Source: Musicola paradisiaca NCPPB 2511 (GTDB lineage: Bacteria > Pseudomonadota > Gammaproteobacteria > Enterobacterales > Enterobacteriaceae). From it: 64,000 bases of DNA. The DNA lies in contig NZ_CM001857.1 in the NCBI RefSeq assembly GCF_000400505.1, positions 3,716,390-3,780,389 of the forward strand. Reading direction: 5' to 3'. Below, one piece after another: positions 9,387 through 19,756 of the stretch. A model generated the notes under the pieces. The model searched no databases, was not told where the DNA came from, and worked only from the letters and a program-made list of their open reading frames with translations. The position numbers were made by a program, and so were the translations under genes. The stretch's first letter is position 1. Each line of letters begins with the position of its first letter.

Positions 9387-10661
9387 TCAAGGCTTATAAA
9401 TCGTATTGATCAACCAGTAGAGCAGGCTGGCGACCAGCAGCGAAGTGAACGCCGGCACGCCCCATGACATGGTGGCGCCGACGGTGCTGCCGACCAGGCT
9501 CGCCGCTATCGCCGGCCATCCGATGTACGGTGTCTGCGCGTTATTCGGCAACTCGCCGCGTTTCCGGCTCAGAAACAGCACGACCCGATGCGTTTTCAAC
9601 ACATAGTAATCCACCAGCATGACGCCGATGATGGGAGGGAACAACACGCCGAGCAGCGTCAAAAAATCCACGAAACGATCCAGAATGCCGATGACGGACA
9701 GCAGTGTCCCCAATAATCCAATCAACAGGGTTATCGAACGATAATTCAATTTTCTGCCGGTAATGCCTTCGACCGCATTGGCGATACCGAGCGCGGAAGA
9801 GTAAAGATTGATGTCGTTGATGCGCAATGTGGAGAAAATGACGACCGCCAGCCCGACGCCGCCCGCACTCTGCGCCATGATAGTCACCACATCCGCCGTG
9901 TTTAACGCTCTGGCAATCACTATCGCCAACCCGTTGACGATAAATTCACCGACAACGATCGACATCAGCGTCATCCAGAACACATGCTTTCCTGTTCTGG
10001 AGTAGCGCGTCATATCCGGGGTAATCAGGCTGGCGACGATGCAACCGCCGACAACCATGGTCGCGCCGGCGCTGATCGTCACCGGCTCGCCAGAGCTGCC
10101 TGCGTTTATCAGCTCGCGGATATCGTGCCCCATCAGGGTCATGACGGAAATATAACCCACGATGCAGATAAACAGCGGCACCGCAATTTTCGCCGTGTAC
10201 TTCAACGCACGAAAACCAAAAGCCACCAACAGCGTTAGCGCCGTCCCGGAAATTGCCGCCGACCAGCCGAACCCTAATCGATCGTTCAAGGCAAAATTGA
10301 GCGATCGAGCGAATACGGCATTCTGCACGCCGAACCAGCCCAATAAACTGACCGCGATAATCGCGCCGATGAAAACAGATCCCAAACGGCCGAACCCACA
10401 CCATCGGGCCAGCAAACTACCGGATAATCCCTCCTGCATCCCGGCGTAGCCCAGCCCTACCGTGACGACGCCAAAGATGGCGCTGCCGATAATAATCGCC
10501 AGCATGGCATCACCTAACGACATGGAATGCCCCAGCACCGCCCCGAGCATAAATTGATCCAATGCGGTCAGCATGCCGATATGCACCAGCGCAACGTTGA
10601 AAAAAGGCAAACGAACGCTCAGCGGTACACGGCTGACCGGGTAATCACTGATATTTTCCAT
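9387..10661 (-). CDS. CodB-like permease (NCS1 family)
   Basis: Polytopic inner-membrane transporter of the nucleobase:cation symporter-1 family, related to cytosine permease. 424 residues with about 12 hydrophobic helices; N-terminal [30 protein letters not shown] and the mid-protein [19 protein letters not shown] segment are family features. No cytosine deaminase gene adjoins, so the substrate is uncertain. Its start overlaps the end of the upstream regulator gene by 17 bp, so the two are co-transcribed and the regulator probably controls uptake of the same compound (inference). Confidence 0.82.
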   Translation of the reverse strand: MENISDYPVSRVPLSVRLPFFNVALVHIGMLTALDQFMLGAVLGHSMSLGDAMLAIIIGSAIFGVVTVGLGYAGMQEGLSGSLLARWCGFGRLGSVFIGAIIAVSLLGWFGVQNAVFARSLNFALNDRLGFGWSAAISGTALTLLVAFGFRALKYTAKIAVPLFICIVGYISVMTLMGHDIRELINAGSSGEPVTISAGATMVVGGCIVASLITPDMTRYSRTGKHVFWMTLMSIVVGEFIVNGLAIVIARALNTADVVTIMAQSAGGVGLAVVIFSTLRINDINLYSSALGIANAVEGITGRKLNYRSITLLIGLLGTLLSVIGILDRFVDFLTLLGVLFPPIIGVMLVDYYVLKTHRVVLFLSRKRGELPNNAQTPYIGWPAIAASLVGSTVGATMSWGVPAFTSLLVASLLYWLINTIYKP

Positions 10662-11370
10662 TTCGAAGCACTCCTATAGTTTTATAGAAAAAAACACCCT
10701 TTGTAATTAAAGAATGAGGAATATAATTATCTAAATGATTAGTTCTACAATACTCTTCAAACTGACTAATAGAATGAACGCCAGACTTTTGGTATATATT
10801 AAATATTCTATTCTCTATGGTCTTATATGATATATTAAATTGACGAGCGATCTCCTTACTAGAAAACCGTCGAAGCATCAAAAACATAGTATCTAATTCA
10901 GATCTAGTAAAAACATCCGTCTCTCCAGTAGTTTTAAGCACTGTAGGTTTCTTTCTATCCACATAAATTAATGGTGATAATGTACTCAATGGTTTAGCAT
11001 TCCAAATAACACCGATACATTTTTTATTTTTATCAAAAACAGGAATTTTCTCACTAATAAAAGGGGTAAGTTCTTTTTTTCCATACCAATAATGAGTTTC
11101 TATAACACTAATACGTTGCTCACTACACTCCGTTCTTTTGTCATGTTCAACAAAATCATCAGATAGCTCAGACCACTCAGCAGGAAATTCTTCATCAAGC
11201 CTATGTACGATATTAAAACTCTTCGGAGTATTAGTATAAAGACGAGCAGCTTCATTCATGTAAATATGACGAGAGTAAACATCTTTTATCCCCCATGGTT
11301 CATCCAAACCAGACAAGAAAGTAATAAGGCTATCAATATAGTCACTTACAATACCCGATGTTAATTCCAT
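10645..11370 (-). CDS. LuxR-type regulator with PAS-like sensory domain
   Basis: A 241-residue transcription factor. The N-terminal part (about 20-125) resembles the PAS-like sensor seen in enterobacterial LuxR regulators; a LuxR helix-turn-helix follows (about 155-205: FTRSELDTMFLMLRRFSSKEIARQFNISYKTIENRI). The last 35 residues extend past the usual end of the domain. The gene is markedly AT-rich relative to codB downstream, suggesting separate acquisition. It overlaps the permease by 17 bp and follows an acetyltransferase gene by 27 bp. Ligand and targets unknown. Confidence 0.8.
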   Translation of the reverse strand: MELTSGIVSDYIDSLITFLSGLDEPWGIKDVYSRHIYMNEAARLYTNTPKSFNIVHRLDEEFPAEWSELSDDFVEHDKRTECSEQRISVIETHYWYGKKELTPFISEKIPVFDKNKKCIGVIWNAKPLSTLSPLIYVDRKKPTVLKTTGETDVFTRSELDTMFLMLRRFSSKEIARQFNISYKTIENRIFNIYQKSGVHSISQFEEYCRTNHLDNYIPHSLITKGVFFYKTIGVLRNGKYQ

Positions 11371-11397
11371 CTCGTCATCCCTTACTTATCCATGATA

Positions 11398-11826
11398 TTA
11401 AAGATGTTTAGATAAATAATGCCTTGTGTATTTATGAGCATAATCAGCTAAAGCACCATACTCCGCATAGCCTAATTGCTCATAGAATGTTTTAGCTTGA
11501 AAGCTAAACGTATCAACATAGGCCATATGACAATTACGGGCCACCGCTTCTTCTTCAGCCTGTTTCATCAAGCTAGAGCCAAGCCCTCTTTTTCGGTATT
11601 GTTCATTAACCCATAGATATTGAATCTCAAGCCCACCCCACCAAGTTCTTGCAACAAGTCCTGCTACGATTTTATCGTCATCCTTTATAGTGACAAACAA
11701 AGGATGAATATCTACATGTTCATACTGTTCATTATGTTTCCATAGACTATCAATTACATACTCTTCATCCAAGCTACTTGGCTTATCAGTAATATTGCAT
11801 CTAATCGACATATTTACATCCCTCAT
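11398..11826 (-). CDS. GNAT family N-acetyltransferase
   Basis: Small cytoplasmic acetyltransferase of unknown substrate. The acetyl-CoA loop is VNEQYRKRGLGSSLMKQAEEEA, and the C terminus FYEQLGYAEYGALADY is typical of the fold. The ATG at 11826 has AGAGG six bases upstream; a second ATG at 11811 (MSIRCNI) also has an AGGGA and is nearly as likely. AT-rich like the LuxR gene downstream, with which it is probably co-transcribed. Followed upstream by about 290 bp of AT-rich DNA without a gene. Confidence 0.82.
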   Translation of the reverse strand: MRDVNMSIRCNITDKPSSLDEEYVIDSLWKHNEQYEHVDIHPLFVTIKDDDKIVAGLVARTWWGGLEIQYLWVNEQYRKRGLGSSLMKQAEEEAVARNCHMAYVDTFSFQAKTFYEQLGYAEYGALADYAHKYTRHYLSKHL

Positions 11827-12163
11827 GAAAACCTCTGATATAAATCCAAATACACAAATGAAATAAAATTTCAAGAGTATTAATCACTCATTGAAGTAAC
11901 AAATTCTTTGTTTATTCTTAACGTAAAAACGCAGTTTACATCTCTAATTTCGATAAAATAGCAACACTAGGGAATTAATTCAAAGATAAATACCACACGT
12001 ATTTATTTCATGCAATATCATTAAAAATAATTAGCATCATAACAATCAGATTGGATATTTCATTGAATTAAAAATATTATTGTATTAATAATTACACAGG
12101 GTGTGCATACTAATTTAAATAGAAACAATCACTACTACAATCGTAAAAATGGAGATATTCACT

Positions 12164-12436
12164 ATGTATTCAGGGAAAGTCGATTGGCATTCGGCCGATA
12201 TTATCGCCGCATTAAAAAAGAAAGGGACGTCGCTTTCCGCAGTATCGAGGGAGGCCGGGTTGAGCTCATCGACATTAGCGAATGCACTCTATCGGCCATG
12301 GCCCAAAGGAGAATGGTTGATAGCTCAGGCGTTAGGTGTTAATCCGGCGGAAATATGGCCGAGCCGTTATTATGATCCGAAAACCAATACAGTCATTGAT
12401 CGACAGAAATTAATGAGATCCACAGTGACCGAGTAA
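12164..12436 (+). CDS. sfsB: Ner/Nlp-family DNA-binding regulator SfsB
   Basis: Homologue of E. coli SfsB (Nlp), a small helix-turn-helix protein related to the Ner repressor of phage Mu and linked to maltose gene expression. The core DWHSADIIAALKKKGTSLSAVSREAGLSSSTLANAL...PKGEWLIAQALG...EIWPSRYYDP is strongly conserved. The ATG at 12164 is chosen because GGAGA lies about 8 bases upstream; an ATG at 12149 is inside that site's leader. 90 residues, the usual size. A second member of the family sits in the ssrA island (32732-32977). Confidence 0.88.
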   Translation: MYSGKVDWHSADIIAALKKKGTSLSAVSREAGLSSSTLANALYRPWPKGEWLIAQALGVNPAEIWPSRYYDPKTNTVIDRQKLMRSTVTE

Positions 12437-12540
12437 CGTTGACACAGAATAAACGCTATCGCTCGCGCCGCACATCAACGCTATTTTTTACACGCAAGGA
12501 TGATATCGGCTGTATATAAATATCGTTTCGCCACTCTATT

Positions 12541-12724
12541 TATACCCGTCATACCTCAGGTTACAGATGTGCTGGATTTGCTCGCTCACCCTAATCGCTT
12601 ACTTGAGTCAACGCCTGGTAATCCGCTGACGTCGCACGGCACAAGGCGCTGAATGCGTTTTGTCCTAAAGGGTTAACGCCTGGCGTTGTTCAACACGCCA
12701 GCCGGTTGCCCTGCAATTCGAGTG
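12541..12724 (-). repeat. Degenerate ERIC-like element
   Basis: Starts TATACCCGTCATACCTCAGG and continues with GCTCGCTCACCCTAATCGCTTACTT, the reversed right half of an ERIC element; a tail CCCTGCAATTCGAGT at about 12710-12724 matches the other end. The middle is unlike ERIC and makes it longer than the usual 127 bp. It occupies most of the 349-bp gap between sfsB and yfeY, which holds no gene. Confidence 0.6.
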
Positions 12725-12785
12725 AGTTAAAGTGTACATCGTCAGTAAATAATCTTTCCCGACGATATATTCCTCATAACACCAA

Positions 12786-13376
12786 TTAACTACGCGCCTG
12801 CGCGTGCCAGATAATTTTGCTGACGCGCCAGCTTTTCAGAATGTCGTCAGATGGCATCAACCCTTCAGGGCCATTCCAATTACCGGAAAACAGATAGCTG
12901 ACATTCTTACCCTGGGGGGCGACGCATTCCACGCTGTGCGCATCATTCCCTTCGCCAGGACGGCAAGATTCAAACGCCTTCGTATAAAGTGTAGAGAACG
13001 CATCGCCGATTCTTACCCCCCAGGCGCTGGCGATATCCTTATCCATCACTTCAACGGTGTTAACCTGGCCTTTGGGGCTACCGCTGATAACCAACTTAAC
13101 GCTGTTGTCTTTCAACGCTTCATAAAACGCTACCAGCTTGCCGCCATGCGATTCCATACCGCTGCGCAGGCGATAATCATTATTTAACGCCTTACTCAAT
13201 TCAGGCTCCAACAGGATTGTCGTCGATGTGATACCGCCAACGCCGCTGTCGGAAACGGATAAATGGCCGCCAAACCAATTGAACGGCGACAGGCTGGACC
13301 AGGAAAAACCGGAAAACGTGCTACAGCCGGCCAGCAATAACGGCGCGGCCATCAGCAATGGGCGAATCATTCTCAC
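12786..13376 (-). CDS. yfeY: YfeY-like lipoprotein
   Basis: Homologue of E. coli YfeY, a sigma-E-controlled envelope lipoprotein of unknown function. Signal peptide with lipobox LLAGC near residue 19, followed by SPFNWFG and a conserved C terminus GNWNGPEGLMPSDDILKSWRVSKIIWH. The GTG at 13376 is preceded at 6 bases by GAGGAG on the minus strand, so it is preferred to TTG 13382 or ATG 13370. Length is standard (about 196). Single-gene unit. Confidence 0.87.
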   Translation of the reverse strand: MRMIRPLLMAAPLLLAGCSTFSGFSWSSLSPFNWFGGHLSVSDSGVGGITSTTILLEPELSKALNNDYRLRSGMESHGGKLVAFYEALKDNSVKLVISGSPKGQVNTVEVMDKDIASAWGVRIGDAFSTLYTKAFESCRPGEGNDAHSVECVAPQGKNVSYLFSGNWNGPEGLMPSDDILKSWRVSKIIWHAQARS

Positions 13377-13382
13377 AATCAA

Positions 13383-14261
13383 CTCCTCAACATAAAACCA
13401 CGCTTGCGCCGAACAAGCGAAAACTGATCCTACCCACGGAACGTGGACACAGTCCCAAGCGAGGCTCTGGTCTGCAAACTATTCAGGGCGAAGACCACCA
13501 CAGCCACGGTGACGACGACAGCGATTGTAATCGCATTCGATATAATTAAACACCGTCGTTCGCATGATCGGTAAGTGGCAAGATAGTTGGCATTGATTAA
13601 AAGCCGGTTAATGTTAAATCTCACTTCTGTATCAATAAAATTATTCAACCTTTTCATTGAGTTTAGATGTTATATGAAAGTCATTTTCTGGTTACATATA
13701 ACCTTATTTTTCATCTATTCTCTGATGATTTATTTTGTATTCCGTGTATTTCAACCCTGTGGAACGGTAAGCGCTGTCCAAACCTATCGCCGGTTGGACA
13801 AAATCATGCCGATAATATTGCGCCTTCCTTGGCGCGTTATAATGTTCATTACTGAGCATTGCTTTAGAGGAGTAACGTTCTGTATTGTTCAAAACAAATA
13901 CATTTTGTCTTTAACCTCGAATGAATTAGGACAAAATCCATATTGTGTAGGTCGTCTAGGAACTATAAATAAACTAAGGTTATTATTTTATTGATATTCA
14001 ATATATATATTTCTTCTTTCCTCATGGTTTTTAATATTTAATTTTTGATATCTTTATATGCCTGGTGATAAATGATTTAAATCAACTGATTGCGTTGATT
14101 TTTGTTGTGTGGTTTTCATATCCATGCTTTACTTTGAAGTGTTCACTTGAGTGGTTGATAAATTTTATTAGCCTGTTTTTTATTATTACCACGTTATCGA
14201 CTTAAGAGAGTATTTTCTGTTTCACTTACTCTTTTGTGTTACTCATATACTGTTTTATCAA
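13383..14261. other. AT-rich gene-poor stretch
   Basis: About 880 bp between yfeY and an ERIC element with no convincing gene. A plus-strand frame of 135 codons (13587-13994) has no ribosome site, no recognisable domain and poor codon use. On the minus strand a 17-codon frame (13536-13483) encodes three Trp within four residues near its end, but it has no clear ribosome site or attenuator. Promoters for both flanking genes probably lie here. Confidence 0.5.
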
Positions 14262-14388
14262 TATACCCGAAATAATTCGAGTTTCAGGAAAGCGATAAGG
14301 GAAATCATCCCAACAGGCTGACTACGGTCAGCGATTCGGGTGATTGAGTGAAGCCAACGCACATGCAACTTGATGTATTACGGATATA
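14262..14388 (+). repeat. ERIC element
   Basis: 127 bp, the exact length of enterobacterial repetitive intergenic consensus elements. Ends are inverted (TATACCCG ... CGGATATA). The right half reads GGGTGATTGAGTGAAGCCAACGCACATGCAACTTGATGTATTACGG, split here as a description of the ERIC arm with the usual AGCCAACGCACATGCA core. It lies 28 bp before the next gene and could fold into a leader hairpin. Confidence 0.85.
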
Positions 14389-14416
14389 AAATGGTGATAT
14401 TAGGTTAAGGTGTATC

Positions 14417-15262
14417 ATGTCTTCTCTCAATGGAGTTAATTCCCCTCGAGTTTATTTCGATGAAGTAATGCTATTTGTCGATTCTTGTTTTCAGCATGAT
14501 GACGGAAAGTTAGTTGTTTATCTTGAGGCTGGTCATTATAACCATCGATTCGGTGTCGATGATTTTTCGTTAAATACGCTTAATGATGCGGTTGAGTTTG
14601 GTTATCAACTTATCAAAAAATATCAGAAAAATGTCAAACTGGTTTATGGCATTCTCATTGATGATCTCGGTATGGCTTGTTCTGACCACAGTTGTACCTT
14701 AACACCTGCATCTGAACCTTCACAGGAAAAGGGAGGTGCCGATCTTCCTGATGAAATCGACATATTTATTGCCGCTAACCCACTTATAAAACGCGATAAA
14801 TTAATGATTTTTTCTGAACGCACCAGTAAAAATCGTGCAATTGAGAGTATTAAGAAAAAAATAAAACAGGGTTCAGAAGGCTTAATGATTAATGACGACG
14901 AAGCAGGAAGTGAAATAAAAATAGCGCTGGGTAAAGAGACGCCTTTTTTGTTTGCAAGGCGTCAAGGTGAAGTATTCACGGCGAAGTGTCCAGCAATAAT
15001 ATCACAACATTATAAAGACGTTGTGATGAAGTTAAAGCAGCGCTTCTTTGAATCAAATAACTTTATTATTATCGACTGGTCTGAGATTTCAGATCGAACT
15101 AAAGTCATTCAAGGAAAATCTGCGCTGCCCATTATTCAGGATGATGATTTAGTTAATCTGACTATTGTTAACGTGTTCTTTGGTGATGATGAGGGGCAGA
15201 TAGTCGATGTTAAATGCACTCTCCCACAGAATCATCATTGCGCAGAGACTGTGATGAATTAA
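14417..15262 (+). CDS. Unknown protein in cysteine desulfurase operon
   Basis: 281 residues; I recognise no family. No signal peptide or membrane helix, so probably cytoplasmic. Visible features: an acidic N-terminal half, a short linker (about 88-112) containing CSDHSC with Glu/Ser-rich flanks, a Lys-rich helix (RAIESIKKKIKQG), FLFARRQGEVFTAKCPAIIS, and an acidic C terminus ending in an HHC. Base composition is AT-rich compared with flanking core genes, suggesting transfer. It starts 28 bp after an ERIC element and is 28 bp upstream of a cysteine desulfurase gene, so a role beside that enzyme, perhaps as sulfur acceptor or substrate-binding partner, is possible but unproven. Confidence 0.72.
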   Translation: MSSLNGVNSPRVYFDEVMLFVDSCFQHDDGKLVVYLEAGHYNHRFGVDDFSLNTLNDAVEFGYQLIKKYQKNVKLVYGILIDDLGMACSDHSCTLTPASEPSQEKGGADLPDEIDIFIAANPLIKRDKLMIFSERTSKNRAIESIKKKIKQGSEGLMINDDEAGSEIKIALGKETPFLFARRQGEVFTAKCPAIISQHYKDVVMKLKQRFFESNNFIIIDWSEISDRTKVIQGKSALPIIQDDDLVNLTIVNVFFGDDEGQIVDVKCTLPQNHHCAETVMN

Positions 15263-15290
15263 AGATTATAATAATATAGGATCAACGAAC

Positions 15291-16433
15291 ATGATTTACC
15301 TGGACAATAATGCCACCACGGTCATGGCACCAGAAGTCCGTGAAACCGTTATTCATTGTTTTGATGAATATTTCGCGAATTCGTCTTCTATCAGTCATTA
15401 TGAAGGTATACGCGCTAATGACTATCTGGAAGAGTGTCGGGCTGTTGTGGCGCAATTAATTGATGCAGATGTACAGCATATTTCTTTTAATTCCGGCGCT
15501 TCTGAAGCTAATAATACGGTGATCAAAGCGGTTGCTGACTACTATTCATCCCAGGGTAGCGTTCATATTATTACCAGCGCTATTGAGCATAAATGCTTAC
15601 TGAATGTCTGTCAGTACCTCAGCCGGTACGGTATTGATATTACTTATCTTCCTGTCGATTATCTGGGGAAGGTCTGTCTGACATCGTTGCAGGCCGCGAT
15701 ACGCCCTGATACCCGTTTGATTTCAATTATGGCCGCGAATAACGAAACCGGTGTTTTGCAACCATTGGATGAAATTAGCGCTATTGCACATCAGCATAAT
15801 ATTTTGTTCCATACCGATGCGGCGCAATGGGTAGGCAAACTGCCATTTTCGGTGACACGGTTCAGGCCAGATTTCGTTAGCATCTCAGCGCATAAATTTC
15901 ATGGGCCAAAAGGTATTGGCGCATTGTATTGCGCCTGCCCGGAAATGATACGTCACTCACCGCTCATCCACGGTGGTGGTCAAGAGTCGGGGCTGCGCAG
16001 TGGTACAGTCAATCTGCCTGGCGTTGCCGGAATGGCTAAGGCTGCCGAACTGTTTATTGCCTCTCATCAGCAGCGAGTGGCTAGCCAGCAAAAGATGAAG
16101 CAGTATTTTATTGATCGCTTACTGACGCATATTCCCGACGCCAGAATTAATGGCTGTCGCCAGCAAAGTTTGCCTAATACGGTGAACTTTTCTTTACCAG
16201 GAATCAAAGCCAGCACGTTATTGAAAAAACTCAAAATGAAGGTCGCACTCAGTAGTGCTTCAGCGTGTCATTCAGCAGAGCAAAAACCAAGCCACGTTCT
16301 GGGTGCCATGGGGCTCGACGATGCGGCACTTCAGGGCGCTATCCGGTTAAGCCTGAGTTATACCACTGAGATCGCGGCGTTGGACTCCGCATTGGAACAA
16401 CTGATCTCCTGTGCACAGAGATTGAGAGGATAG
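15291..16433 (+). CDS. Cysteine desulfurase (IscS/NifS type), class V aminotransferase fold
   Basis: PLP enzyme expected to take sulfur from cysteine as an enzyme-bound persulfide, giving alanine. N-terminal YLDNNATT, EH at 99-100, AANNETG (148-154), HTDAAQ (174-179), PLP lysine K202 in SAHKFHGPKG, and active-site Cys326 in SSASACHSAEQ on a long group-I loop. 380 residues. It is not the isc or suf copy: no scaffold or chaperone gene is nearby. It is co-transcribed with an unknown protein upstream and a DMT-family transporter starting one base after its stop. A dedicated sulfur-transfer step for a metabolite that is then exported is the most economical reading (inference). Confidence 0.87.
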   Translation: MIYLDNNATTVMAPEVRETVIHCFDEYFANSSSISHYEGIRANDYLEECRAVVAQLIDADVQHISFNSGASEANNTVIKAVADYYSSQGSVHIITSAIEHKCLLNVCQYLSRYGIDITYLPVDYLGKVCLTSLQAAIRPDTRLISIMAANNETGVLQPLDEISAIAHQHNILFHTDAAQWVGKLPFSVTRFRPDFVSISAHKFHGPKGIGALYCACPEMIRHSPLIHGGGQESGLRSGTVNLPGVAGMAKAAELFIASHQQRVASQQKMKQYFIDRLLTHIPDARINGCRQQSLPNTVNFSLPGIKASTLLKKLKMKVALSSASACHSAEQKPSHVLGAMGLDDAALQGAIRLSLSYTTEIAALDSALEQLISCAQRLRG

Positions 16434-16434
16434 T

Positions 16435-17349
16435 ATGGGAGAAATACTACGCCAACGCCGGGTTGCCGAGTTGTGGTTGGCCGGTGTGGCCGCGGGTTGG
16501 GGCATCGGTTTTCCTGCAATGAAGCAGGCGGTTAATGAGCATTCGGTGTTGATGGTATTGGGGCTGCGCTTTGTGCTCTCCGCATTTCTGCTACTGCCGT
16601 TCAGCGCCAGAAGGCTGCGCAATATGTCAATGAAAACACTGTCGGCAGGTATCGTGCTGGGCCTGTTGCTTGGCGCGGCGTTTGTTTTTCTTATTTTTGG
16701 GTTACAGCTCACCACAGCTTCAAACACGGGGTTCCTTGCTGGGCTGAGTGTGATATGGGTACTGCTGCTTTCCGGGCCGTTGGCAGGTAAATTACCCTCG
16801 TTTGAAGCGGCGCTTGCCACGCTATTTGGCCTCGTTGGCCTGTATTTAATGTCGGATATTCACGGCTGGCAACTACAGTGGGGCGACACCTTAGTGGTGA
16901 TTGGTTCGGTGTTCACTGCCATACATATCATGGCTCTCGATAAGTTAAGTGCGCACCATGACAATATGACTCTGGCGTTTTTACAGATCGCTACCATCGC
17001 AATCGTTATCATGGTTATTCAGTCTTCCAAGGGGGACGCCGTATTACCGGCGATGTGGGACAGTAGTCTGGTGCTTGCTGTCTTGGTTACGGCGATCTTC
17101 TCGACGGTGATGGCCTTCTGGGTGCAGACCCGTTATCAGCGTTATACCACACCGACTCGTGCGATTCTGATTTACAACCTTGAACCCGTATTCTCGGCGC
17201 TGTTTGCCGTTTGGCTATTGCGTGAAACGTTATCGGCGAATATTTTGCTGGGCGGGGGCCTGATCCTGCTGGGCATGTGCCTGCCGGGTGTGATAACCAC
17301 CTTCACCCAGCGCTATCGCAAAGAGAAGAATATTGCGATAAGCGACTAA
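16435..17349 (+). CDS. EamA/DMT-family transporter
   Basis: Inner-membrane drug/metabolite transporter of 304 residues with ten hydrophobic helices in two EamA repeats (about 10-140 and 150-290); ALYWGxGF-like start is here VAAGWGIGFPAMKQAV, and second-repeat YNLEPVFSALFAVWLLRETL is typical. DMT members usually export amino acids or metabolites. The start is one base after the cysteine desulfurase stop (TAGTATG), so translation is coupled. Substrate is unknown; cysteine, alanine or a sulfur metabolite are candidates from context only. Confidence 0.83.
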   Translation: MGEILRQRRVAELWLAGVAAGWGIGFPAMKQAVNEHSVLMVLGLRFVLSAFLLLPFSARRLRNMSMKTLSAGIVLGLLLGAAFVFLIFGLQLTTASNTGFLAGLSVIWVLLLSGPLAGKLPSFEAALATLFGLVGLYLMSDIHGWQLQWGDTLVVIGSVFTAIHIMALDKLSAHHDNMTLAFLQIATIAIVIMVIQSSKGDAVLPAMWDSSLVLAVLVTAIFSTVMAFWVQTRYQRYTTPTRAILIYNLEPVFSALFAVWLLRETLSANILLGGGLILLGMCLPGVITTFTQRYRKEKNIAISD

Positions 17350-17585
17350 TTGAGCCCATGACGTTGGGGTGTGACGCATTAACCGGCCGGTGTGGTATTA
17401 CGGTGATGTGATGACGGCAAGCAACTGAACCGACGATATCGCCGAATAAATCACTTTCCGTAGCGAATCGTCTGTCGGGCATGCCTTAGGTTTCTTTATC
17501 GCCTGCCAACTCATCTTGTTCAGGGCAGCCCAGCCAGCAGAAAGTGCCCTCACTCATCATGAAAATATCATCATGAAAAGCCGGC

Positions 17586-18011
17586 CTAATATTCCTGATC
17601 TTCAATCAGGCGTTTACCCAGCGTGATGCTGTCCACCACGTCGTAATTCAATTTCTCATACATGCCGATCACTGCCGTATTGCTCTGACGCACCATCAGG
17701 TGAATTTTCGGGCAACCGCGCGCAATCAGCTTCTTTTCCAGCCGGCTGATCAGCGCATTGGCAATGCCTCGACCGCGAAAATCTGGGTGTACGCCCAGAT
17801 AGTAGGCCGATCCCCGGTGGCCGTCGTACCCCCCCATCACCGAGCCGACGATCTCCCCACCGACTTCCGCTACCAAAAACAGATCCGGATCGTGATTGAG
17901 TTTGCGCTCAATATCCATTTCTGGGTCGTTCCAGGGACGCAACAAATCGCAACGATCCCAAAGGGTGATCACTTCTTCAAAGTCATCTTGCCTGAATACG
18001 CGGATTTCCAT
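17586..18011 (-). CDS. ypeA: GNAT acetyltransferase YpeA
   Basis: Homologue of E. coli YpeA, a 141-residue acetyltransferase of unknown substrate. [37 protein letters not shown] and the acetyl-CoA loop [30 protein letters not shown] are near identical to the family. The ATG at 18011 is the family start; the frame continues upstream without homology. Divergent from hemF, the arrangement also seen in E. coli relatives. Confidence 0.93.
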   Translation of the reverse strand: MEIRVFRQDDFEEVITLWDRCDLLRPWNDPEMDIERKLNHDPDLFLVAEVGGEIVGSVMGGYDGHRGSAYYLGVHPDFRGRGIANALISRLEKKLIARGCPKIHLMVRQSNTAVIGMYEKLNYDVVDSITLGKRLIEDQEY

Positions 18012-18173
18012 CGCCGATCGCCATGTTGAGTAAATAAGGTTATTCCTGATTATCGCGTGATTCGTTGCAGACGCAATCTCAAATTCACCGGTTTCCACCG
18101 CAATGTCAGGTAACACCGTTGACATCCCCAACGGATAAATTTCGTTATACTGATGCCTCCATTCAGCACATAA

Positions 18174-19111
<938 letters not shown>

Positions 19112-19112
<1 letters not shown>

Positions 19113-19561
19113 TGCCGAGTATCTGGGTCGACGCTGATGCATGCCCCAACGTTATCAAGGAAGTGCTGTTCCGCGCAGCGGAACGGACATCCACCCAGTT
19201 GACGTTGGTCGCCAACCAACCCCTGAAGGTACCGCCCTCCAGATTTATCGCTACCTTGCAGGTTGCGGCCGGTTTCGATGTGGCCGACAACGAAATCGTC
19301 CGCCGTGCAGAACCCGGCGATCTGGTGATTACCGCCGACATTCCTCTGGCCGCCGCGGTCATCGAAAAGCACGCCGTGGCGCTTAATCCGCGCGGCGAAC
19401 GCTATACGCCGGATACCATTCGTGAACGGCTGACGATGCGCGATTTTATGGATACATTGCGCGCCAGCGGAATTCAGACTGGCGGCCCGGCCGCGTTAAA
19501 CCAGCGCGACCGTCAGCAGTTCGCCAATCAACTGGATAAATGGCTGCAACAACAAGCGTAA
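19112..19561 (+). CDS. yaiI: UPF0178 family protein YaiI
   Basis: Member of the UPF0178 (YaiI/YqxD) family, a small NYN/PIN-like fold of unknown activity. [65 protein letters not shown] and [33 protein letters not shown] cover the whole family profile; conserved acidic residues (DADAC, TADIP) suggest metal binding. The ATG at 19112 overlaps the hemF stop by one base and has GGGAGAAG upstream. 149 residues. Confidence 0.92.
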
Positions 19562-19589
19562 AAAAAACCGGCAGATCACTCTGCCGGTT
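19560..19589 (-). terminator. Terminator hairpin between yaiI and maeB
   Basis: An 8-bp stem ACCGGCAG / CTGCCGGT; on the minus strand it is followed by seven or more T residues, so it serves transcripts coming from maeB, with the T tract formed by the end of yaiI. Confidence 0.75.
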
Positions 19590-19613
19590 CTGACGACCGA
19601 CACACCTGTCAGC

Positions 19614-19685
19614 CTTCATCAAACAGTGATAATGCCATGGGAGAGTAAAGCGTTCGCGCCAGGGGCGGCGCGGTTCGCGCTGACA
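19614..19685. repeat. Dispersed intergenic repeat, copy 1
   Basis: A roughly 72-bp segment starting CTTCATCAAACAGTGATAAT and ending GGTTCGCGCTGACA. It matches a second copy at 36346-36415 with only a few substitutions and indels. It lies between convergent yaiI and maeB. Confidence 0.85.
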
Positions 19686-19756
19686 GGGGGTATCGACGCC
19701 ATCCCCCCTCCCACGACCTGCAACTAAAAAGGTTTCAACCGGCCATACATGCCGGA

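Noticed and set aside
13587-13994. Plus-strand 135-codon frame in the gene-poor gap
   Set aside because: No ribosome site, odd composition and no recognised domain.
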